Of a DNA stretch of 64,000 nucleotides, positions 49,201 to 61,200 are shown piece by piece. The stretch lies in contig CH003412.1 in the NCBI GenBank assembly GCA_000149265.1, forward strand, positions 4,520,335 through 4,584,334, written 5' to 3'. The stretch is from Ciona savignyi. Taxonomy: Eukaryota; Chordata; Ascidiacea; Phlebobranchia; Cionidae. The notes below the pieces were generated by a model. That model did no database searches. It was not told the DNA's origin and worked only from the letters and a program-made list of their open reading frames with translations. Positions within the stretch are counted from its first letter, which is position 1, and each line of letters starts with the position of its first letter. A program made the translations under genes and the position numbers.

Positions 49201-52200
49201 TAATTAAGAGTTGTACTAATAACGTCATTTTTCTGTTAAAATTTTGTTACTAGGCGTTTATTAATTACTCTCAATTCTATAAATTGTTACTTCTTTACAC
49301 AGAATGGAATACATTTGGGAAAACAATCCAGGTCCACGGCGCAGATCGTTGTATCGTTCATTTTAAAGAACCACGCGGATATATCTAACACCCTTATATG
49401 TCCTTTTATGGTTGGAGTACCTCCAAGAATAATTGCCAATATTTCAATGTCTGATATTATAGACAACAACTTGTAAGTTAATATTTTGTCTCTCAATATT
49501 GTTTACAAATCTATGTTTTTAACAGTTCTTAGAGTTTAGCATAATTACATTTTGCCGAATTTGTTTGACACAGTGAGATTACGTTTTAAGTATGGATTTA
49601 ATGAAACCAGCATTTAATTATTTCTTTAAACCTTGTTTTGGAATCATTTCTTTAGCTAAAGTAAGCACTTCAAAACTGCCATGTTTTATGTTTAAAGAGG
49701 ATACAGTCAAACTGTACAGTCAATTAGATTAAGAAATGGTTAACTTTCATAAATTAAATTGCATACAAAAAACGCTCTTTGTGACAAGCCCAATAGGTAT
49801 TAGACACCATAGTAAAAATCAGACTAAAAATAAAAATTTTGTACAACCTTTACCCTCCTATGTATTTTCACTCACACATTTTTCGTCTTCAGATTGGCAT
49901 GTTTTCAATCAGTGCGACACCAAATATCACCTGCTCTTGTTATGGCTTGGATAAAAGGCAGAACTGAGAACAAAAACATAAGTGAAATGGGCTTGCTGAG
50001 AGATTTTGCTGATGATATACCAGCAGAAGTTTATATGCATATGTCACAGCAGGAAGTATGAGTTTCTAGTTAACTTTCTTTGCAGAAAAAAATAATGTTT
50101 TTTTTTTAAGAATATTTGAATAATATGATCAATTTATGAAGTAGTTTGGGTACATTGCAAATTTGAAATGTTTGTAAATGACGTCAGGCAGCTTACCTCA
50201 AGTATACCTTTCTTCGTCCGACCGGTTAGTCTGGTAGTTAAGTGCGTCGCCTTTCAACTAAAAGGTTGCAGGTGAGAAACTGGTCACTAGCTTGTCGGTT
50301 GTGTCCTTGGACAAGGCACTTTACGGACATTGCCCGAACCCAGTGGATTAATAGGTTCTACCAAATTGAAGGAACATGTCTATCATATACAACACACTGC
50401 AATAGCTCCGGTAATCCGACGATGGATGCGAGGTGATCTGACGATTGCCCGTGTGTTAACCCCCTTGGTTTTTCTATTTACGGGCATAAACATGAATATC
50501 CTATTCTACATTGCAAATTTTAAAATGTTTGTAAACGACTTAAGGCAGCTGATAAGTTTAAATACACCTTGCTTCTCTTGCAGCTTATTCAATTGGTGGA
50601 TGATGGTTTCTTCAGCAATATAAGTGAGAGTATCTCGGATGATAAACTATGGAAGACTTGGCACGTTGTGTCACATAGACTTGACTTGTATAATGATACA
50701 ACTGCGAACTCTGCACAATTGATTTCTCGGTATGTGTATCTTTTATTGGCAAACAATATAACCATATTGTTTCTGGCCGGTTAGTCTGGCGGTTAAGTGC
50801 GTCGCCTTTTAATTGAAAGGTTGCAGGTGCTAAACTGTTCGCTAGCTAGTCGGTTGTGTCCTTGGGCAAGGCACTTTACGGACATTGCCTGAACCTAGGG
50901 GATAAATGGGTTCTACAAAATTAAACGACAGTGTCTATCATACACAACACACTGCAAGACGGTGGGCGCGAGGTGATCTGACGATTGCCCGTGTGTTAAC
51001 CCCCTTGGTTTTCCCATTCACGGGATAAACATAAATATCCTATCCTATCATTCACCAATATTTTGTGTGCTTAGATTGATTGTTTTTTTTTTTGTCAAAA
51101 TAACAAGATTTATTCAATGCAGTCTTGGTGTTGTTCAGTGTGGTATGGATTTCAATGATATCAACCGAATGATACCGGCAATTGATCAACCAAACTGGGT
51201 TACCAAGTGTGTCACACAACGTCAAGCAAATATTTCTTTGCATAAAGCTGTAAGTGGTTGTCAATATTTTAAAACTTGTTTAGTAACTTTAGTTTAGTTT
51301 AGTTTATTCTTTTTTGCCCCAGTTTTTTAAAAATGGCAAACAAATATTATCATGACACAGAAATGGGAAAAGACGGCAAAACGAACAGTCGTTAAAACAC
51401 GTTATTAAAAAAGGATATAAATTAATAAATATAGAGGACACGGCCGCCAAACCTAGGTGAAAGAACAATATTAAGCAATCTAAATTTTATTAAGACCAAA
51501 CGATAACTTTCACCTGTCTGTTCAAAATTGTTTTTTTATTTGTTTTCTCCATTGTTGAATAGCATTGAACTTAATATTATGGCGGCACGAGTAAAGAAAT
51601 GATGCGCTCCTGCCATTCCCTTTATTAGTGGTTTATAAAAAATGCATAAATGTAAGTAAGAATTTATAAAAACGAAACAAAATAATACCTTTTACAACTG
51701 CACATCAGTTAATTCCTTAAAAGATCACTCTTTCATTATATTCTTGAGTATAAAAAAAACTGCTCCTTTCATCGGCGAAAAGAACTTTGCAAATTAAAAC
51801 TTGCATACTATGGCCATTGGCCAAGTACAGATCATAGAAACAAATTATTTACAAAAATCAATAAATCGTGACACATCAGTGGATAAAAATATACTGCAGC
51901 AGTGTAACACTTAATATGAGAAACATCTTTCTTAAACCCATTGTGTAAATGGGGTGATCAAATGCTGTACCTGGACTCCAACATATAAACACGCTACAAT
52001 AGCTTCTAACTTGATTGTATGCGTAGGATAATTCAGCTGGTGTTCACAGATTTGTGCTGAAGACAGGAGCAAAGCTAATTGTAAGCAATATGCACGAGGA
52101 GCAAAGCTGAAAAAAGTGTTCCGTCAACAACGAGTTGTAAGAAACTTGCCTTTTTTTAGATTAAAATTCAAGAAATCTACATCTTTTTATTTTCTTGAAT

Positions 52201-55200
52201 CAAAATTGTGTCATGTGCATGCTTAAACACCATTTGGTTTCCCATCATTTTGTTTTTACCGTTTGGTTTTTCCCAGAGAAATTTCAACGGTATAAAAGAG
52301 TCGTTATCCAACATTGTTGGATTAACTGGTCCACTCCCACTCAATATATCCACATCTATGCACTTGCTAACTGTAAGTGATATACGATCGATACCAGGAG
52401 CTTCCCTTGCACAATCCATTGATGTCGTTGCAAATAACCCTGATCTTAGTAAAATACAGGTAAGGTTGTTTTGGTAGTTTTCATATAATTGGAGCGCTTG
52501 AAACAGAAACAGATACAAATCTATGTGATCGGTTGTGTCACAAAAATGTAACTAGGGTAACCAGTTTGTGACTTTTGTAACCATGATAACAAGTGGGTAA
52601 ATATGGAAGTTACTGTTTTAACCAAGATAACCAGCACGTTAAGTTACCATTGTGACCTGTTTATACCCGTAAATGGGAAAACTTAAAGGGCGTTAACACA
52701 TGGACAATCGTCAGATTCCCATGCCCACATTTGGAATACCGGAGCTATTGCAGGGTGTTGTGTATGTCTCAAGAAGTTTCTTTAATTTGGTAGAACCTGT
52801 CAATCCGTTTCGTTCAGGTAATTTATGTTAAGTTACTCCAAAAAATGTTCTGTAAACTGACTTTTTCAGCGAGCTGCACTGTTTTCCACTTTGATGGGTG
52901 AAGGCTATCAGGTAGGCTGGTTGATGTTATATAAATAAAGCTTTGTGTTATCTCAAAATCCGATTTGATTTAAGCTTGTATTACCAATATACAAAATTTA
53001 TGTTTTGTTGTATATGTTTTTTCCATCATTTAGATTGTAAAAAGTATAAAAATTACGATATGCTCCTCCGTGTTAAGTGTTTTTACAATTACTTTTAGAT
53101 TTTCTACAGTGTTTTTTTATTTTTCTTGTTCATTCTCTTAGTATAACATTTCTATATAAACCACAGACAAACAGTATAGAACAGATTGCGCAACTTGGTG
53201 AACTTGCCTCAGAATTAACGCCGGCGACGACACCTTTCTCATTAATACACAGCAACTTGAGAAATAGACCAGACTTGATAAGGCATATGCAAAAACATAC
53301 TAAAGTTAATATTATGGACAAGGTTGGTGACACACATTAGTGAGTAAACATGATGCAAGCATGTGTTTTTGTGTTGTAAGCATAATAATAGTTAATAATA
53401 AAACTAACTTAATGGAACTTAGGGCCATGGTACAATTAGTAATATTATCCTTGTTGATTACCATTTAAATATGTATATTTCTTGACAAAGCTATATTATT
53501 ATCAATTATAATAGCAATAAGAGAAGAAACCAATAAGAAGTGGAACAACAAGTCAAATAGCAATAAAAAGTGAACCTGTAAAGAACGAAGTTGAAGTCAG
53601 GATTTTAATACGAATTATAAACTGATTTTGAGCGTCATCACCCTAAACAGCAAAAAAACGAAAAAAGTATTATAAAAAAACGTAAAAATTAAAAAACAAG
53701 TTTTATTGCATTTTTATACCAGTAGTATCTTAATGGAGATATATACTGCAGGTGGTGACGTACAATGGAACTTCATCAGCAATAAACATGATGTCAAGCT
53801 TATCGAGGATGATTCCAACCTCCAAGATCCGATCACTTCCCACCATAAACTTCACTGCGGCTTCCAGGATGCGTTGGACTCGTAGTCAGGTACGATACTT
53901 TGTTCCTTCGAAATGATTTTGTCCAGTTTTAGGATAGGATGGACAGGATATTCATGTTTATCCTCGTTGCTGGGAAAACCAAGGGGGTTAACTCAAGGGC
54001 AATCGTCAGATCGCCTTGCGCCCATGGTCGGGTTACCGGAGCCATTGCAGTGTGTTGTGTATAATTCACATGGTTCTTTAATTTGGTAGAACCTAATCCT
54101 CTGGGTTCAGGCAATTCTGTTAAAAGTGTGTTGCCTAAGGTTTCGTATCATCGACTCCTGGGCTGGAAGGTGACCCACTTAACCACCAGACTAATACTTT
54201 GTTTTTAATGTCAATTTTAGAGGTATGTTTAAAGTCCTGATAAATAACCGTTTATCATTTTTGCTTTAATTTAATGAAATTTTTGGGAAAATATTTACCT
54301 AAATCCCATTCTTAAATTGGAAAGTAAGATTTTAGTTTTATCCCTAATATATACCAGTATGTGAACATTAAAAATTTGCTTTCAGGCGATTGTAATAGTG
54401 AACAAATATCAGGACTCCGTCAATCGGAAATTAACATCAGATGATATTAGGTACCATAGTGTTAGCTTAAATTTGTCTTGTTTAATGCAATTCATCTATG
54501 ATCACTGCATTTGGGACCTACAGTCAGGTTACCAAAGCTACCACTGAAGTCAGTAGATGTATTTATACAGTAGAACTTGCTCATTATTGTGTCTTTTTAA
54601 ATCTATATGTAACTATTTTGAATTGGTAAAGATTTTTAATATATATTGAATGATGCAGCTGACCTATATCGGAAAGTGCCTTTAAGAATACTAGTTGTAG
54701 ATATTTTTTCATAAAACAAAAAACAACTGTTTTGTATCTTACAGCTATTTGGGTACTGCAGCTATTGGATTAACATGCAAAAAAGTATTTGACTTTCCGC
54801 TTGATTCCATTATTAACGTAGCCGTGCAAATTGACAGAGTGGTGGGGAACAGTATACCATCAGATCTGGTTTGTATTTCACTGTAATCCATTTTTTTTAA
54901 CTTGGTTTGGTGTGTTGGGTAAATTTTGTTTTTTTGGGTTTATTGGGTTTGGTGTATTGGGTAAATTTTGATTATCTGTTTTGATAGCACCTTAAACATT
55001 CTGTTTAAATATTTTAGATAAATCATATGTTTTTGCAACTGGACTATTTGACCAAGTACCACTACTTAACGGTAAATTTATAAAGTGCAAGTTTACCAAA
55101 CAGGTTGCTGAACAGGCTAGCCTAGCTTTTCACAAACAAATAAAAATTACCCAAATTAAAATATGTTTAATTCATGAGTGATAATTATGAATATCGAAAA

Positions 55201-58200
55201 TGGCGTAAAAATTTACACGCTGAGCTAGCTGTGGGTTGAGTGGAGCATAAGTTTGTGGGGATTAGCTAGTATATCTGCAGCGACCCACCCAACTACCAGG
55301 CCTGTACTTGGCTATCACAATCCCAAAGGTTTTAACATAAAACAAACCAAAAAAGGCAACAATGGGTTATATAAAATAAAAAGCGTTACAACGTCATGGC
55401 CCAATAAAACAAACAACAAATAGCGCCCAAGTTTAACTTTTTCACGGATTTTAATTTTTCTGCTTTTTGTTGCCATACAAATACTGATACAAAATTTCAT
55501 ATTACAACATGATGTTTGGAAATTGACTTCAAGTTTCCCTAATACTTGCTATAATTCATATACCAGTAATAAAATATTTTTTTACTTTCTGTTTAAAGTG
55601 TAAAAACTAAAAGTAGGGTTAAATAAGTATCGTATTTTTTGAATTCTGTTTCTCCTAGGCAAACTGCATAGCAAACAAGATTTATGTTCTATTAAGAATG
55701 GAAAAAGACAAGCAGAAATATATAAACGATATTGTTGGACGTGTTATTCCAGGAAACTTTCTACTATTCCTACCGTGAGTGACTTTGGAGTATTTAATTA
55801 ATAATTTTGGTCTTTAATGTCTTAGTATTGTGATATCTCACATCACATTACACACAGCACCAGTTAGTATCCGGACGGTTGGTCTAACGGTTAAGTGCGT
55901 CGCCTTTCCATCGAAGGGTTGCAGATGCGAAACTGGTCGCTAGCTAGTCGGTTGTGTCCTTGGACAAGCCACTTAACGGACATTGCCGAACCCAGCGGAT
56001 TAATGGGTTCTACCAAATTAAAGGAACATGTCATACACAACACACTGCAATAGCTCCGGTAACCTGATGGTAGGCACGAGGTGATCTGACAATTGCTTGT
56101 GTGTTAACCCCCTTGGTGTTTCCATTCATGAAGATAAACATGAATATTCTATCCTATTCTAGTATATTTTAGATGGTAATTGATATATAAATGTTTAAAT
56201 TGTTATTAGCTGATAAAAAATGCCATTAGCACAATGCCTCTCTATTCAGATTTTATTAGCTGTTTCAATATTATTAAAAGTATAGTGTTCTATTGTCTTA
56301 TTGTCTATATTATGTTTCTGCACTATATAAACATTTTATATTTGATTTTAATTGTGGTATGCAATCTCTTGTTAATTAAAGCTTAGAATTTGTAAACACA
56401 AGTGGCATTCACCTTTTTTTTTTTTTGATTTTCATTTATTTTCACTATATTGAGAACAGTCATGTGGCCGAATGGTTAATGCCACTGAATTATATATAAA
56501 TTCCATATGTAAAAAAGGACTGAGTGACAAGCCCATCTTCAAAACTGAGCCCCGTAAAAAAAATTTTACTATATTGCAATAACACGTTTCATTTGCTTTT
56601 TAATTAACATGTTTCATCTTCTTAATATAAATAAAGAAACAAAAACAGCAATAAACTAAATACAATGTGCATACCCCAACCTTTTTTCACAACCAAATGT
56701 TTTTTCCTGCAGTTCTTCGGTATTACGTAGTGTTGCATATAATGAGCAATGCTTATCAATGGTGAGAAGGTTGTCCCATGTGAACCTGGACTTGCTGTCC
56801 ATCGGAGTCGGTGAACTGCAGCTCGATGGTGTCATGGAGGCTGTTGATTTGTGCATGGTAAGTATATGGTCACTGTATATGCATGATCACATTTGTACTG
56901 TTATTATATTACTATGATCTTCAATTACAGAAGAACAGACAGACAAAAATGCAGATGCACGGACAAACATATGGCCCACAAGGCTCGTATGGCCCACAAG
57001 GCCCGCATGACTCGTATGGCTCACAAGGCCCTCAGGACTCGTATGGCCCACAAGGCCCTCAGGACTCGTATGGCCCACAAGGCTCTAATGTTCCACAAGG
57101 CCCGCATGGCTCGTATGGCCCTCAAGGCTCGTATGGCCCACAAGGCCCGCATGACTCGTATGGCCCACAAGGCCCTCAGGACTCGTATGACCCACAAGGC
57201 CCGCATGACACGTATGGCCCACAAGGCTCAAATGGTCCACAAGATCCATCTTCGTATCCACAAGGGCCACCTATGTACCCACCAGGACAAATGGGCCCTG
57301 ACCAACACAACAGTGAATACAAGGATTATTATAACAATCAGTCATACCCACATTACGGCAATAGTCCGAATCAAAATGGTCAATATGGAAATTATTTGGA
57401 TCAAAGTGGAAATCATGGAAACAGTCCACCACCTAGTTATAATTATGACAATGCCCCGATATCCAACTTTAACTGTAAGTTAAATATACTTTTTAATTAT
57501 TAGTATATAAAAATATGCTCTAAAAATGAATTCATTGCTATTTTATATAAGCAAGCAGGCAATAATTGTTAGGACCTTAAAAGATGTAAATTCTCAGAAA
57601 GAAAAAGTAAATGTAATTCCCCTGTTATATAATTCACCCAGTGCACTAAATATGGTAATATAGTCGATTTTTGAGGTGAGTGAAAGCATTGTTATATTAT
57701 TTAAATCCACAAGCACTTTAGGATAGGATAGGATATTCATGTTTATCCCCGTGAATGGAAAAACAATAGGAGTTAACACATGGGCAATCGTCAGATTACT
57801 TCGCACCCATCGTCGGGTTACCGGAGCTATTGAAGTGTGTTGTATATGATAGTCACATTCCTTCAATTTGGTAAAACCCACTAATCCGTTGGGTTCAGGC
57901 AATGTCCGTAAAGTGCCTTGCCCAAGGACACAACCGACTAGCTAGCGACCAGTTTTGTACCTGCAACCTTGCGATTGAAAGGCGAAGTACTAAATTGCTA
58001 GACTAACCGGTCGAAAATTTTAAAAAGAAAATGTAATTCCCCTGCCATATAATTCACCCATTGCACTAAATATAGTAATATAGTCGATTAATAAGGTAAG
58101 TTTAAGCATTGTTATACTATTTAAATCCACAACCACTTTACCACCTCTAGATCCTGGCATGCCATCCAGAATAGAGAAAGAAGATGTTATGTTACTAGGA

Positions 58201-61200
58201 AAGTTATCATGTGCGTTGGGACATAGGTTTTATTCAATATCAACTGAAGCTTTTATTGAGTTTTCTAAACTCGCTTCACAATGCAGATCAGTGTAAGTGC
58301 ATTTTAAAATTGAATTTAATTTATGTTATCCATCTATTTCCTTTTTTTATAATCATTTTGTTAAGTGAATTACTAGAGGATTTTTAACAAAACTCCCTAT
58401 AGAAAAATAGATACTAATTGTTACGGCAGCACATAGTAAAGTTGACGCGCCTTTTCCAATTTTCCTTATTATTTATTAAGCCGTCAACTAAAAAACATAA
58501 ATGCATGTAAGACGCTATTACATGAAAAATGGAAAACTATACTACAAAACATTACCTTAACAATTGTGCGCCCGTTATTTTCTTGATATTTCACTCAGGA
58601 CTATAATATTAAATTAAAACACCATTAATAACTTGAACGAAAATACAAAATCAAAACTCGAAAAGGACTATACAAATCAAAAACGTGAAATTGCCAAGGA
58701 CAAATCATAGAAATAAAATGTAATAAAAAATCAATGAACCAAAAACACTACTGCAGCATGCATTAACACTAATAATTATCACTGTGTAATTTCAGCTTGA
58801 CAGAGGCAAATGTACGGGCAATAGATAACAGATTCATGGAATTTGTCTATGGCCAAAGTTTGGATGAACATATAGTAACTTCACTGGCCCCGCTATTTCC
58901 TTTTCTTTCCAGGGAAGCACTCTTCTACATTCCATCGGTAATTTTGTGTAATATCCCTGCCCATGGTTAAAAAAAGGTTTCAGTATGATCTAACAGTACT
59001 TAATTGATTTATCTGTGTACACTACACATCAGTAATGCTTGTTTGGCTTAAATACCTTATTATTTCTTTTTATATGAAATATTTGCAATATAGGGGAAGG
59101 ATAGGTAAAAGTAATCTTAGTTATTTCCATGAGTGAACCAATACAGGGCAGTTAGTTATAAAAAAAGGAGTCAGATTACTTTGTGCCCAGCCTACACCTA
59201 GGTTTCCTGTGGTATTGTAGTGTGCTGTTTTTTTTATATTAATCCACTGAATTGACTTGCAAATAGACACAACCAACTAGCTGATGGCTGGTTTTAATCC
59301 CACAACCTTTTAACTGATTTTCCGACACCGTTAGTATACCACTACATAACCGACCGGTTAGTCTAGCGGTTTAGTGTGACGCCTTTCAACCGAGAGGTTG
59401 TAGGTTCAAAACTGGTCTCTACCGAGTCGGTTGGGCCCTTCTACTCCTTGGGCAAGGTACTTAACAGACATTGCCTGAACCCAGCGGATTAATGGGTTTT
59501 ACCAAATTAAAGGAATGTGTCTATTATATACATACACAACACACTGCAATAACTCTGGTAACCCGACGTTGGGCGTGAAGTGATCTGACAATTGCCCGTG
59601 TGTTAAACCCCTTGGTTTTGCCATTTACGGAGATAAACATGAATATCCTATCCTACCGTTAGTAAACCACTACATAACACCAGGACTTACTGACTCCAAC
59701 AATGCTGGCTGTGCCTCTGATGTCCAAACGTCGCAAGCACAGAGCTGTGGTGGGTGACAGGAGCACAACCACTCTATCCATCGAGAAGAACTTACTGGTC
59801 AAAATGCCAGGCAACAGCTCCTCATCTGATCTCCTGTTGAACTTTGACCCAGTAAATATGCACAAGATGGCAGAGACAGTGCTGCCAAAAGTTATAGACC
59901 ACGTGATCATGACGAACAACTTAGCTGGTGCTTCCGAACAAGGTATGAGGATTAATCAAAAACTAGCATAATAAGAATCTAAATAACAGTAGTAAATTGT
60001 ATGAATAGTCAAACATTTTAGGATTTAATTAAAAAAAAGCTTTTTTATATTTCTCTTTTGCTTATTAAACCTTCATTTCAATCAAAAACTAGCATAATAA
60101 GAATCTAAATAACAGTAGTAAATTGTATGAATAGTCAAACATTTTAGGATTTAATTAAAAAAAAGCTTTTTTATATTTCTCTTTTGCATATTAAACCTTC
60201 ATTTCAATCAAAAACTAGCATAATAAGCATGCTAAATACCAGTAGTAAATTGTATGAATAGTCAAACATTTTAGGATTTAATTAAAAAAAAGCTTTTTTA
60301 TATTTATCTTTTGCTTATTAAACCTTAATTTCAATCAAAAACTAGCATAATAAGCATGCTAAATACCAGTAGTAAATTTTATGCATAGTCAAACATTTCA
60401 AGATTTAATTAAAAAAATAAAACTGTTTTATATTTCTCTTTTGCTTTTTAAACCTTATTTTCCATTTTTTTCAGAGCAACTAATGATTGCATTGAACTAC
60501 ACAAACATCCTCACCCTGGGCCCCTCTTTGATCAACCTTCCGACGCGTTATATAGATTATATGCCGTATGAGTCGTTTACACAAGCTTTGCCTTTTATTG
60601 GCCGCTTAGATGGTTGGACTACTGAGCAATTAAACGCATTTCGCAAAAAACTTGTGGTTGTAAGTACAAAAGGGTATTTGTATGTGTCCAACAGTTATTT
60701 TACAACAATATGCATCAATGCCATACATTGTCTATTGCCCAACAACAAACTTAAAGTAAAACAATTTTTGGGGGAAATCAATTGATTGTATTATTTGAAA
60801 AAGAAAATATCAGTTTTGAATTTCTTACAAAGCTTTACTTAAAAGTAAATTTACAATTTACTTTTAAGTAAATATACTTTATATTTATGAATAAAACCGT
60901 TAGAAATTGTTGATACAATACAAATAGTTAAAAATGGTTAGGAAAATAAAAATTGTCTGGCCGGTTATTCTGGTGGTTAAGTGCTTCGCGTTTCAATCGA
61001 AAGGTTGCAGGTCCGAAATTGGTCGCTAGCTAGTCGGTTGGGTCCTTGGGCAAGGCACTTTATGGACATTGCCTGAACCCAGCAGATTAATGGGTTCTAC
61101 CAAATTAAATGAATGTATCATATACAACACACTGCAATAGCTTCGGTAACCCGACAGTGGGGCGCAAGGTGATCTGACGATTGCCCGTGTGTTAACCCCC

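Noticed and set aside
53520-53600. Lys/Glu-rich stretch as an extra exon of the mesothelin-like gene
   Set aside because: The flanking exons (ending 53322, starting 53752) already join in phase and the stretch lacks a good donor.
56887-57270. Antisense open frames across the Gly-Pro-Gln exon
   Set aside because: They are mirror images of the coding repeat; a repeat unit without stops in one frame is often open in others. No splice or family support.
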